Source of the DNA: Rhizobacter terrae
GTDB lineage: Bacteria; Pseudomonadota; Gammaproteobacteria; Burkholderiales; Burkholderiaceae_C
Length of the DNA: 64,000 bases
Reading direction: 5' to 3'
Assembly: GCF_003852895.1 (NCBI RefSeq)
Contig: NZ_QUSW01000004.1
Coordinates: forward strand, 1-64,000
Made by a program: the position numbers and the translations under genes. Every line of letters starts with the position of its first letter. Within the stretch, counting starts at the first letter, position 1. Positions 8,135 through 17,125 of the stretch are shown here, in pieces. The notes beneath the pieces are model-generated. The model searched no databases. It was not told the DNA's origin and saw only the letters and a program-made list of their open reading frames with translations.

Positions 8135-9577
8135 TCAGGCAGCGGCTGAGGGCTTGCGCGTGCTCATGCGCTTGGGACGGAACACCCGGGCGCGCGGGTC
8201 GAAAGCATCGCGCACGCCGTCGGCGAAGAGGTTGGCCGCCAGCACCAGTGTCACCATGAAAGTGAAGGCCGCGGCGAAGCTCCACCACACCACCGGGTCG
8301 GTGCTCATCTCGGTGCGGGCGAGGTTGATCATGCCGCCGAAGCTGTTCATGCTCGGGTCGACACCCACACCCACGTACGACAGCACGGCTTCGTAGAGGA
8401 TCAGCGCCGAGAACTCCAGCACCGTGGTGATGAGCATCAGGTGCGCGACGTTCGGGAAGATGTGCCTGGACATGATGCGCATGGAACCGACGCCAAACGC
8501 ACTCGCGGCCTGCACGTATTCGAGCTCGCGCAGCTTCATCGTCTCGGCGCGCAGCAGGCGGCACAGGCCCGCCCAGCCCGTGAGGCCGAGGATGGCGCAC
8601 AGCAGGAAGAGCTTCAGGTCGGCGCGCTCGGCGCCGGTCTCGAAGAGTTCCGGATGCTTGTCGAGGAACACCTGCACCATCAGCACGAAGGCCGCGATGA
8701 GCAGGATGTTCGGCACCGACGACAGCACGGTGTAGATGTACTGGATGACCTCGTCCACCCAGCCGCGGAAGTAGCCGGCCATGATCCCCAGCACCACCGC
8801 CAGCGGCAGCGTCGCGATGGTCGACAGCGTGCCGATCACGAAGGCCGTGCGGATGCTCTTGAGCGACTGGTACAGCACGTCGTTGCCGGTGCGGTCGGTA
8901 CCCAGCACGTGGTAGGGACCGAGCAGCGCGATGATGGGCCCGAAGATGAGCGCGACCACCGTCACGGTGATGAGTGCGACGCGCCAGGGAATCGGGGTTT
9001 CGCCGTGCCACACGCGCTGCCACATCTCGCCCAGGGAAGTCTTGTTCGTGCGCGCCAGCGCAAAGACCATCGCCAGGCCGAAGAGAACAGACACCACGGC
9101 GCCGCCGATCAAGCCCTTGATGGTCCGGGCCGCCACATCACCGGCCCATTCCTGCTCCGGATTCTTCAGATGAGCGCCACCAAACACAAGGCGCGGCGCC
9201 ACGCGCTCGACCTTGCCGTTGACCTCCACCGATTCCTTGCGGAAACCCACGTAGGCCAGCGGCTTGGAGTACGTCGCTTCGCGCGAGTCGATGAGGCTTT
9301 CCAGCATGGCGTCCAGCGTCGAGCGGGTGCGCGGTTCGTAAGCCACTTCCTTGCCCGGTCCGCTGGACAACGCCCGGCGGTAGTGGATGCTGTCGACCGC
9401 CGTCACGCCCAGGCACAGCAGCACGACCACGACAGAGGCCAGTGCGGGCGCATCCCGGAACACCTTGCCCCAGCTCACGCGCCAGGTGGGGCTGCGCGAC
9501 ACCATCACGCCGTAGACGAGCAGCAGGATCACCAGTGCCCAGATGACGACGTCGGTCCAGAGGAAAACGAATTTCAT
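8135..9577 (-). CDS. Peptide ABC transporter permease (OppC/YejE-like), N-terminally extended
   Basis: The C-terminal half is a DppC/OppC-type membrane domain with the EAA-like segment AASAFGVGSMRIMSRHIFPN and about six membrane helices. At 480 residues it is much longer than the usual 290-340. The extra part is N-terminal: a helix at about 10-28, a second at about 45-63, and a roughly 90-residue presumably periplasmic segment before the core begins near residue 150. It lies 10 bp upstream of the ATPase and 13 bp after the other permease, so the four genes are one operon. The start ATG at 9577 has GGGAAG upstream. The extension may interact with the large binding lipoprotein; this is inference. 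Confidence 0.9.
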   Translation of the reverse strand: MKFVFLWTDVVIWALVILLLVYGVMVSRSPTWRVSWGKVFRDAPALASVVVVLLCLGVTAVDSIHYRRALSSGPGKEVAYEPRTRSTLDAMLESLIDSREATYSKPLAYVGFRKESVEVNGKVERVAPRLVFGGAHLKNPEQEWAGDVAARTIKGLIGGAVVSVLFGLAMVFALARTNKTSLGEMWQRVWHGETPIPWRVALITVTVVALIFGPIIALLGPYHVLGTDRTGNDVLYQSLKSIRTAFVIGTLSTIATLPLAVVLGIMAGYFRGWVDEVIQYIYTVLSSVPNILLIAAFVLMVQVFLDKHPELFETGAERADLKLFLLCAILGLTGWAGLCRLLRAETMKLRELEYVQAASAFGVGSMRIMSRHIFPNVAHLMLITTVLEFSALILYEAVLSYVGVGVDPSMNSFGGMINLARTEMSTDPVVWWSFAAAFTFMVTLVLAANLFADGVRDAFDPRARVFRPKRMSTRKPSAAA

Positions 9578-9590
9578 CTTTGTTCTTCCC

Positions 9591-10574
9591 TCAGGCCAGC
9601 CGCACGCGGGGGTCGGCCCAGGTGTAGAGGATGTCGATCAGCACGTAGGTGGCGATGTACAGCAGCGAGCCCACGAACACCATGGTGCGCACGATGGCGA
9701 AGTCCTGCTTGGTGATGGCCTCGATCACGTAGGCGCCCAGGCCCGGGATGCCGAAGAAGCTCTCGAACACCAGGCTGCCCATGAATACGTAAGGCAGGTA
9801 GGCGCCGGCGCTGGTGATGATGGGAATCAGCGCGTTGCGCAGCACGTGCTTGTAGAGCACCACCGTCTCGGCCAGGCCCTTGGCGCGCGCGGTGCGCACG
9901 TAGTCGCGGCCGATTTCTTCGAGGAACATCGCGCGGTACAGCCGCGCCTCGGCCCCCAGCCGCGCCAGCAGCGACAGTCCGATGGGCAGCACGAGGAACT
10001 TCACCACGTCGAGACCCGGCGCATAGCCCGAGATGGGCGCAAGCCTGAGCACGCGCGAGAACAGGAACTGCCCGACGATGATGTAGAACAGGCTGGAAAT
10101 CGAGAGCATGAACACGCACGTGACCACGCCCCACAAGTCCCATTTGGTGTGGCGGAACATCACCAGCAGCAAGGCGAAGCTCGTGCTTGCGATGACCTGC
10201 AGCAGGAACAGCGGCAGCGCCAGTTGCATGCTCACCCACATGCGCGTGCTGACCTCGTGGCCGATGTTGCCCGCGCTCTCGCCGTCGGCGCGGCCGAAGT
10301 TCAGCGAGAACAAGGAGACCGATCGGTCCCAAAAAATCGTCTCGGTGAACTTCTCGGAGCCTTCCTTCTTGTCGTTCCAGTACAGCGGCTTGTCGTAGCC
10401 GCGCTCGATCTTCCACTTGGAGATGAGCTCGGGCGTGACGCGCTTGCCGCCGATGTTCAGGCGCGCCATGTCGTCGGGCGTGTTGACGGTGAAGAACAGG
10501 AAGAAGGTCGCCAGGTTCACGCCCAGCAACACCAGCGCGCCATAGATGACGCGTCGAGTCAGGTAGGAAAGCAT
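9591..10574 (-). CDS. Peptide ABC transporter permease (OppB/YejB-like)
   Basis: This 327-residue inner-membrane protein begins with MLSYLTRRVIYGALVLLG, the typical first helix of OppB/DppB permeases, followed by a periplasmic loop and a block of five helices. The cytoplasmic coupling segment YVRTARAKGLAETVVLYKHV matches the family EAA loop. The start was set at 10574 because the protein then matches family starts; the open frame continues upstream without homology. It pairs with the longer permease encoded 13 bp downstream to form the translocation pore, and sits 13 bp after the binding-protein gene. Confidence 0.92.
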   Translation of the reverse strand: MLSYLTRRVIYGALVLLGVNLATFFLFFTVNTPDDMARLNIGGKRVTPELISKWKIERGYDKPLYWNDKKEGSEKFTETIFWDRSVSLFSLNFGRADGESAGNIGHEVSTRMWVSMQLALPLFLLQVIASTSFALLLVMFRHTKWDLWGVVTCVFMLSISSLFYIIVGQFLFSRVLRLAPISGYAPGLDVVKFLVLPIGLSLLARLGAEARLYRAMFLEEIGRDYVRTARAKGLAETVVLYKHVLRNALIPIITSAGAYLPYVFMGSLVFESFFGIPGLGAYVIEAITKQDFAIVRTMVFVGSLLYIATYVLIDILYTWADPRVRLA

Positions 10575-10587
10575 CGGTGGGAAGACC

Positions 10588-12858
10588 TCAGGAGGCGAGC
10601 ACTTCGCCGCGCGCATTCGTGCGCTCGCGACGCTTGAAGCTGCGCATGGCCAGCCAGACAATCGCGGCAACGGCCAGCACGCCCAGCACCACAGGCCACC
10701 ACACGGGCTTGTTCCACTGGGCGATGCGCTGTTCACGCTCCTTGGTGTCAAGCTTGTAGTAGCGGCCCGGGTCGCGGATCAGCACCGTGGGACGCGCGTT
10801 GTGCAGCCAGTGCTGCATGGCCGCCGACGAGAACGGGAAGTAGCCGAACGACCACGGCGCATCCTCTTGCGCGATGTGCACCATCTTGTCGATCAGCTCC
10901 TGCTTCTGCGGGCCGTCGTCCATGAACTTGAGCTGGTTGAACAGCTTGTCGTACTCGGGATTCTCGTAGTTGGAGGTGTTCTCGCCGTCCGAGCGCGTCT
11001 TGCCGTTGGGGCCGTACAGCAGGAAGAGGAAGTTCTCCGCGTCCGGGTAGTCGGCCAGCCAGCCCAGCCAGAACACCTGGTGCTTGCCCTTGCGCACCTT
11101 GTCCTGGAACTGGTTGTTGTCGGTGGCACGAACTTCGAGCTGGATGCCCAGCTTGGCGAACTGCTTGACCACCCAGTCGATCTCGGCCTTGCGCTCCGGC
11201 GTGGGCAGCGCGTAGTAGTCGTAGTTGATGACCAGCGGCTGGCCGGTCTTCTCGTCGCGGCCATCCGGGTAGCCGGCCTCGACCATCAGCTTCTTCGCAT
11301 CGTCCAGCGAGCGGCGCACGAGCTGGCCGTTCACCACCTTGTGCGTCACCGGGTTCACGCCGTCGGCCTTGCCGTGGCGCGAGCCGAAGATGCCGCCGGG
11401 CAGCGGACCCATGGCCGGTTCGCCGCCCTTTTGCGGGAACACCGTGCTCCACTCTTCCCAATCCATGGCGATGGAGATCGCCTGGCGCAGCTTGCGGTTC
11501 TTCAGCTTCTTCTCGGGCGTGTCGCCCAAGCCGATCACCGGATCGAGCATGTTGAAGCCCACCAGCCAGCTGGAGATGTCGGTGGCCTTGTCCAGGCGGA
11601 AGCCGCGCTCGTCGTATTCCTTGCGCACTTCGTCGGAGTCGTCCTTCTCGACGATGTACTCCTGGCCGGTGTCCACCCGCTCGAACACCTCGATGTCGTA
11701 GAAGCCCTGGCGGAACTTGCCGCGCTGGGGCACTTTCTCGCGCTCGATGGTGGAGACGATGGTGTCGATGAACGGCGTCTTCTTGCCGCAGTCATCGAGC
11801 ATGCCGTTTTCCTTGTCGCCGGGCATGCCTTCGCAGGGGTACGGCTCGCCGCGGTAGTTCGGGTTGCGCTTCATGACCAGGCGGCGGTCCTGCACGTTCT
11901 CCACGAGCATGTAGGGGCCGGTGCCCACCGGCCATCGGTCCAGCGTCATGTTGGCTTCGGCCAGTCCCGGCTGCGCGTAGAAGGCGTCCGCTTCCCAGGC
12001 CACGGGGGCGAGGAAGGTCATGGACATCCAGTAGTTCCACTGCGGGTACTTGCCCTTGATGCGCACGCGGAACAGGTACTTCTCGGGCGCCGTGGCGCCG
12101 GCCAGCGGCCACTTGCGGAAGTCGAGCATCGGCCGGTCCAGGCTAGCGGGGTCCAGCCCCTTGCGCAGCTTGGCGTCCTCGGCCTTCACGAGCTCCATGT
12201 ACTCCTTCAGGCCCACCACGTACTCGGAGAAGATGCCCGAGATGGGCGTGGTGATGCGCGTGGTGGCGTGGCGCTTGAGCGCGTAGACGAAGTCCTCGGC
12301 CACCAGCTCGCGGGTGCCGGTCTTCTCGAAGTCCATGGGCGTGCGGCGGTTGCCGAGCTCGCCCTTCTTCATCGAGTGGTAGACATAGTGCCCCTGCTCA
12401 TCCTTGGCGAAGGCCGGATGCGGCTGGAACATGATCCCCTTCTTGATGGGGATGTCATAGACGCTCTCGACCACCTGCTCGCCCGGCGTGTCGGCCGGCA
12501 GCTCCTTGCCGTCCTTGTCCAGGTAATGCGGTTTCACCACCTCCTCGGCCGTCTTGGGCACGAGGACGAAGGGGCGCTTGAGGTAGTGGTAGCCGTACAG
12601 CGGCTCGTAGATCTGGTAGGTGTAGGGCGTGTCGTTCGACCAGTAGGACGCGGTCGGGTCCAGGTGGCGCGGCGAGCTTTCGATGACGGCGGTGAACAGC
12701 GTGTTGGAGCCGGGGCCGTCGTGGGGTTGCGGGCTGTTGTTGCAGCCGGTGGCGAGCAAGCTGCTCAAGCCGACGGCCAACACCGCGAGCAAGCGGCGCG
12801 GCGCACGCAGCAGCGCGCCGGCGGATCCGTTTGCGTTCACTTGATCATGACCGTGCAT
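10588..12858 (-). CDS. Peptide ABC transporter substrate-binding lipoprotein with C-terminal membrane helix
   Basis: A family 5 solute-binding protein of 756 residues. A lipoprotein signal ends at LLATGC (Cys39), so it is predicted to be lipidated. The binding fold covers about 60-700, with the family-typical YLFRVRIKGKYPQW and DRWPVGTGPYML segments. Unusually, it ends with WWPVVLGVLAVAAIVWLAM (about 720-738) followed by a basic tail, i.e. a C-terminal membrane anchor. The ATG at 12858 was chosen because AAGGGA stands about ten bases upstream; an earlier ATG at 12894 has no ribosome site. It is larger than OppA (about 540) and YejA (about 600). It is the first gene of the four-gene importer operon. 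Its likely ligands are peptides or cell-wall peptides, given the neighbouring ldcA. Confidence 0.9.
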   Translation of the reverse strand: MHGHDQVNANGSAGALLRAPRRLLAVLAVGLSSLLATGCNNSPQPHDGPGSNTLFTAVIESSPRHLDPTASYWSNDTPYTYQIYEPLYGYHYLKRPFVLVPKTAEEVVKPHYLDKDGKELPADTPGEQVVESVYDIPIKKGIMFQPHPAFAKDEQGHYVYHSMKKGELGNRRTPMDFEKTGTRELVAEDFVYALKRHATTRITTPISGIFSEYVVGLKEYMELVKAEDAKLRKGLDPASLDRPMLDFRKWPLAGATAPEKYLFRVRIKGKYPQWNYWMSMTFLAPVAWEADAFYAQPGLAEANMTLDRWPVGTGPYMLVENVQDRRLVMKRNPNYRGEPYPCEGMPGDKENGMLDDCGKKTPFIDTIVSTIEREKVPQRGKFRQGFYDIEVFERVDTGQEYIVEKDDSDEVRKEYDERGFRLDKATDISSWLVGFNMLDPVIGLGDTPEKKLKNRKLRQAISIAMDWEEWSTVFPQKGGEPAMGPLPGGIFGSRHGKADGVNPVTHKVVNGQLVRRSLDDAKKLMVEAGYPDGRDEKTGQPLVINYDYYALPTPERKAEIDWVVKQFAKLGIQLEVRATDNNQFQDKVRKGKHQVFWLGWLADYPDAENFLFLLYGPNGKTRSDGENTSNYENPEYDKLFNQLKFMDDGPQKQELIDKMVHIAQEDAPWSFGYFPFSSAAMQHWLHNARPTVLIRDPGRYYKLDTKEREQRIAQWNKPVWWPVVLGVLAVAAIVWLAMRSFKRRERTNARGEVLAS

Positions 12859-12912
12859 ATAGCGGTCGTCCCTTCCAGGCATCGCCGGCTGCATGCGTAA
12901 ACGCAGCGGGCG

Positions 12913-12969
12913 CAGAAAAACAATGTGCCTCGGACGATCACCGGCTTGTGGCCGGGTCCCCTCGAGGCA
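12913..12969 (-). terminator. Terminator-like hairpin in the leader of the peptide importer
   Basis: On the minus strand TGCCTCG pairs with CGAGGCA (12963-12969 with 12926-12932) and an inner CCGGC/GCCGG stem (12951-12955 with 12941-12945) sits between them. The structure is followed by CATTGTTTTTC, a U-run. It ends some 55 bp before the binding-protein start and lies downstream of the conserved motifs at 13073-13108. It is either the terminator of ldcA or, if the promoter is near those motifs, an attenuator of the importer operon. Confidence 0.55.
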
Positions 12970-13072
12970 GCCGCGGATGATAAGCGAGGGGCAGAAGGCA
13001 CCCGCTCAGGGTTTAACCCGTTCGCAAGGCTTGTGCCTGGGGCTTTAGAGCGGGCGCTCCAGATTTGGTGCG

Positions 13073-13092
13073 CTAGGGAAGTCACCTAGGCG
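13073..13092. promoter_or_regulatory. Palindromic CTAGG..CCTAG motif (copy 2)
   Basis: CTAGG-GAAGTCA-CCTAG is an inverted repeat followed by GCG and is closely related to the site at 6126-6146. It directly abuts the TGGTCTAG site at 13093-13108. It lies about 215 bp upstream of the importer binding-protein gene, in the position of a promoter/operator. Confidence 0.4.
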
Positions 13093-13108
13093 ACAAGTGG
13101 TCTAGGCC
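13093..13108. promoter_or_regulatory. Candidate operator, ACAAGTGGTCTAGGCC
   Basis: The reverse strand reads GGCCTAGACCACTTGT, which matches one half of DasR/NagQ-type TGGTCTAGACCA operators. It shares TAGACCACTT with 6221-6236. The location between ldcA and the importer operon fits transcriptional control of the importer. Confidence 0.4.
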
Positions 13109-13144
13109 GGTCGGCCCGGGCCCGACATGAAACCGGGTTACGGC

Positions 13145-14050
13145 TCAGTGCTCGTGGTGGTGTTCCCAGCCAATCAGCACATCGCGGCCATCCACCACGA
13201 GCTGCGCCTTGGCGCCCACCGGCAACGTCACCTTGGTCGGCACGTGGCCGAACGGCAGGCCGGTGAGGATGGGCGTCTTCGTGAGCGTCCGAAGGTGCGC
13301 GATCACCGTCTTCAGCGTAAACCCTCGGTCCAGCGGGAACTTGCGGTAGTTGGTGAACTCGCCCAGCACGATGGCTTTCTGGGCGTCCAGCACCCCAGCC
13401 TGGTGCAATTGCAGCAGCGAGCGCTCGATGCGGTAGGGGTGCTCGTTCACGTCTTCCAGGAAGAGGATGCCGCCCTTGATCTTCGGCCAGTGCGGCGTGC
13501 CCAGCATGGAGTTGATCATGCACAGGTTGCCGCCCCAGATGGTCCCCTTGACCTGCAGGCCGTCGAATCCTTCGGTGGTCCGGAAACCCAGGGCTTCCAG
13601 CTCGCAGCTCATGGCTTCGAGGAACACCGCCTCGGTGATGTCGTCCACCGTGTCGCCGCCAAAGTCGTCGCACGCCAGCGGGCCCTGCCAGGTCACGCCT
13701 TTGGCATGGGCGAGCAAGCCCAGTTGCAAGGCAGTCACGTCGCTCTGGCCGACCCAGTGGGTGCCCTGCTCCACGCTCTTGGCGATGAGCTTCCAGTCGA
13801 TGCGGTCCAGCAGCCGGGTGAGGCCGTAGCCGCCGCGCGTGGCGAAGGCCACGTGCGGCGCCGCCTTGGCCACGCGGTGGATGGCGGCCAGGCGCGCATC
13901 GTCATCGCCGCCGAAGCGCTGGTGCTTGAGCAGCGCCGCCTCGTCGATGCTCACCTCGAAACCGAGTTTCGTGAGCCGCTTGGCGGCACGGCGCACCAGG
14001 GCAGCCTTGGGAACCACACCAGCTGGCGTGTAAAGAATCAGGTCGTTCAT
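13145..14050 (-). CDS. ldcA: LD-carboxypeptidase, family S66 (murein tetrapeptide carboxypeptidase)
   Basis: LdcA removes the terminal D-alanine from murein tetrapeptides during peptidoglycan recycling in the cytoplasm. The 301-residue protein shows the S66 layout: RGGYGLTRLLDRIDW at about 72-86, the nucleophile Ser103 in GQSDVTALQ, Glu203 in LEDVNEHPYR and His269 in GLPFGHVP, so the Ser-Glu-His triad appears complete. There is no signal peptide, as expected. It lies 15 bp behind tadA on the same strand and is followed, after a leader with shared operator-like motifs, by the peptide importer. That order suggests processing of imported or recycled cell-wall peptides, which is inference. Confidence 0.92.
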   Translation of the reverse strand: MNDLILYTPAGVVPKAALVRRAAKRLTKLGFEVSIDEAALLKHQRFGGDDDARLAAIHRVAKAAPHVAFATRGGYGLTRLLDRIDWKLIAKSVEQGTHWVGQSDVTALQLGLLAHAKGVTWQGPLACDDFGGDTVDDITEAVFLEAMSCELEALGFRTTEGFDGLQVKGTIWGGNLCMINSMLGTPHWPKIKGGILFLEDVNEHPYRIERSLLQLHQAGVLDAQKAIVLGEFTNYRKFPLDRGFTLKTVIAHLRTLTKTPILTGLPFGHVPTKVTLPVGAKAQLVVDGRDVLIGWEHHHEH

Positions 14051-14065
14051 TGGGAAAGGGAAAAA

Positions 14066-14895
<830 letters not shown>

Positions 14896-14966
14896 GGATG
14901 GACCTCGGTCTCAATGGGCCGGCACGTGCGGCCGGATGGTGGGTGATTGTGCCAAGCCGCGGCCGT

Positions 14967-15506
14967 TCAAACCGCACGCAGTGGCCATTGGCGCAACACG
15001 CGATGGCCCTGGCCCGACTCGCTGTGCACGAGGTCGAAGGTGTTCGCCGTCCATTCGATGGGGTCGACTTCGAGCTCGGGCAAGGACTTGTCGTCGTACA
15101 GCAAGGTGAGATGAGGCACGAAGCGGCGTTCGGGCCGCGTGCCGACACCGTGGTGAACCAGGGCGGCGGCGAGGTGCTGATGCAGCGCCTTGGCGCCAGG
15201 CGCACCGTCGCCGGTCCGCATGACCAGCGGCGCATTGCTCGGACGAGCGAAGCTGCCCACGTGGTCGAAACGCAGTGCGAAGGGCTCGGCGCGGACCTCG
15301 TCGGCTCCCCGGCACAAGCCCTGCACCAAGGCATCGTCGAGCGCAGGAAAGCGCCCGAAGAAGTGCAGCGTCACGTGCAGCCTGGCCGCGTCGAACAAGC
15401 GCCCCTTGAGGCCATGGTGCTCACGCAGCCGCCGCCCCAGGGCCAGCAGCTTCGCGGCGGCCGCGGCATCGGGTTTCACGGCGAAGAACAAGGCATGCGA
15501 TGACAT
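14967..15506 (-). CDS. thpR: RNA 2',3'-cyclic phosphodiesterase (2H family, 2'-5' RNA ligase)
   Basis: A 179-residue member of the 2H phosphoesterase superfamily, which hydrolyses RNA 2',3'-cyclic phosphates. Both catalytic HxTL motifs are intact: HVTL at His44 and HLTL at His132. Length is normal for the family. It starts 26 bp after the guaA stop on the same strand and is probably co-transcribed with it. Nothing suggests a role tied to GMP synthesis. Confidence 0.92.
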   Translation of the reverse strand: MSSHALFFAVKPDAAAAAKLLALGRRLREHHGLKGRLFDAARLHVTLHFFGRFPALDDALVQGLCRGADEVRAEPFALRFDHVGSFARPSNAPLVMRTGDGAPGAKALHQHLAAALVHHGVGTRPERRFVPHLTLLYDDKSLPELEVDPIEWTANTFDLVHSESGQGHRVLRQWPLRAV

Positions 15507-15532
15507 GGCCCTCGCCCTTCAGCCGCTGCGGC

Positions 15533-17116
15533 TCACTCCCACTCGATGGTCGCGGGCGGCTTGCTCGACACGTCGTAGGTCACGCGGTTGATGCCGCGCA
15601 CCTCGTTGATGATGCGGCCCGAGGTGCGCTTGAGCAGGCTGTAGGGCAGCTCGGCCCAGTCGGCCGTCATGAAGTCGCTGGTCTGCACCGCGCGCAGCGC
15701 CACCACGTAGTCGTAGGTGCGGCCGTCGCCCATCACGCCCACGCTCTTGACCGGCAGGAAGACCGCGAAGGCCTGGCTGGTCAGCTCGTACCAGGTCTTG
15801 CCGCTGACCTCGTCGCGGGTGTTGCGCAGTTCCTCGATGAAGATGGCGTCGGCCCGGCGCAGCAGGTCGGCGTAGTCCTTCTTCACCTCGCCGAGGATGC
15901 GCACGCCCAGGCCCGGCCCGGGGAACGGATGGCGGTACACCATGTCGTGCGGCAGGCCCAGCGCCACGCCCAGTTCGCGCACCTCGTCCTTGAACAGCTC
16001 GCGCAACGGCTCCAGCAGCTTCAGGCCCAGCGTCTCGGGCAGGCCGCCCACGTTGTGGTGGCTCTTGATGGTGGTGGCCTTCTTGGTCTTGGCGCCGCCG
16101 CTCTCGATCACGTCCGGGTAGATCGTGCCTTGGGCCAGCCACTTGGCGCTCTTGAGCTTCTTCGCCTCGGCCTGGAACACCTCCACGAACTCGCGGCCGA
16201 TGATCTTGCGCTTGGCCTCGGGGTCGCTCACGCCGGCCAGGTGGCCGAGGAACTGGGCGCTGGCGTCCACATGCACCACCTTCGCATGCAGGCGGCCGGC
16301 GAACATCTCCATCACCATCTGGCCTTCGTTCAGGCGCAGCAGGCCGTGGTCCACGAACACGCAGGTGAGCTGGTCGCCGATGGCGCGGTGGATGAGCGCG
16401 GCGGCCACGCTCGAATCCACGCCGCCGGACAGTCCGAGGATGACTTCCTCGCTGCCCACCTGCTCGCGGATGCGGGCCACGGCTTCCTCGATGTAGTTGC
16501 CCATCACCCAATCGGGCCTGGCCTTGGCGATGCCCAGCACGAATCGGTTGAGCAGCTCGCGGCCTTGCAGCGTGTGCGTCACTTCGGGGTGGAACTGAAC
16601 GGCGTAGTAGCCGCGCGATTCATCGGCCATGCCGGCGATGGGGCAGCTCGGCGTGGAGGCCATCAGCTTGAAGCCCGGCGGCAGCGCGGTCACCTTGTCG
16701 CCGTGGCTCATCCACACCTTGAGCATGCCATGGCCCTCAGCGGTGGCGAAGTCCTGCACGCCGCGCAGCAGCTCGGTGTGGCCATGCGCCCTCACCTCCG
16801 CGTAGCCGAACTCGCGGTGGTCGCTGTACTCGACCTTGCCGCCCAGTTGCGCCGCCATGGTCTGCATGCCGTAGCAGATGCCCAGCACCGGAATGCCCAG
16901 CTGCCACACCGCATCGGGCGCCTTCAGCTCTTCCGATTCATAGGTGCTGGCATGGCTGCCCGACAGGATGATGCCCTTGGGCGCGAACTCGCGGATGAAC
17001 GCGTCGCTCACGTCATTCGGATGGATTTCGCAGTACACATGCGCCTCGCGCACGCGGCGTGCGATGAGCTGGGTGACCTGGGAGCCGAAATCGAGGATGA
17101 GGATCTTGTCGTGCAT
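15533..17116 (-). CDS. guaA: GMP synthase (glutamine-hydrolysing)
   Basis: GuaA converts XMP to GMP using glutamine amide nitrogen. The 527-residue chain has an N-terminal class I glutamine amidotransferase domain beginning [10 protein letters not shown], with nucleophile Cys81 in GICYGMQ and the FHPE motif. It is followed by the ATP-pyrophosphatase domain with P-loop SGGVDSS and a C-terminal dimerisation domain ending [10 protein letters not shown] chose the ATG at 17116; a GTG nine bases earlier would add VSS directly behind the upstream stop codon. An MFS gene separates it from guaB, which has its own terminator, so guaA is likely transcribed with the MFS gene. Confidence 0.97.
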   Translation of the reverse strand: MHDKILILDFGSQVTQLIARRVREAHVYCEIHPNDVSDAFIREFAPKGIILSGSHASTYESEELKAPDAVWQLGIPVLGICYGMQTMAAQLGGKVEYSDHREFGYAEVRAHGHTELLRGVQDFATAEGHGMLKVWMSHGDKVTALPPGFKLMASTPSCPIAGMADESRGYYAVQFHPEVTHTLQGRELLNRFVLGIAKARPDWVMGNYIEEAVARIREQVGSEEVILGLSGGVDSSVAAALIHRAIGDQLTCVFVDHGLLRLNEGQMVMEMFAGRLHAKVVHVDASAQFLGHLAGVSDPEAKRKIIGREFVEVFQAEAKKLKSAKWLAQGTIYPDVIESGGAKTKKATTIKSHHNVGGLPETLGLKLLEPLRELFKDEVRELGVALGLPHDMVYRHPFPGPGLGVRILGEVKKDYADLLRRADAIFIEELRNTRDEVSGKTWYELTSQAFAVFLPVKSVGVMGDGRTYDYVVALRAVQTSDFMTADWAELPYSLLKRTSGRIINEVRGINRVTYDVSSKPPATIEWE

Positions 17117-17125
17117 GGATGACAC

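Noticed and set aside
10801-12900. 699-codon plus-strand frame opposite the peptide-binding lipoprotein
   Set aside because: It is another antisense shadow; the minus-strand product has a lipobox and family 5 binding-protein motifs.
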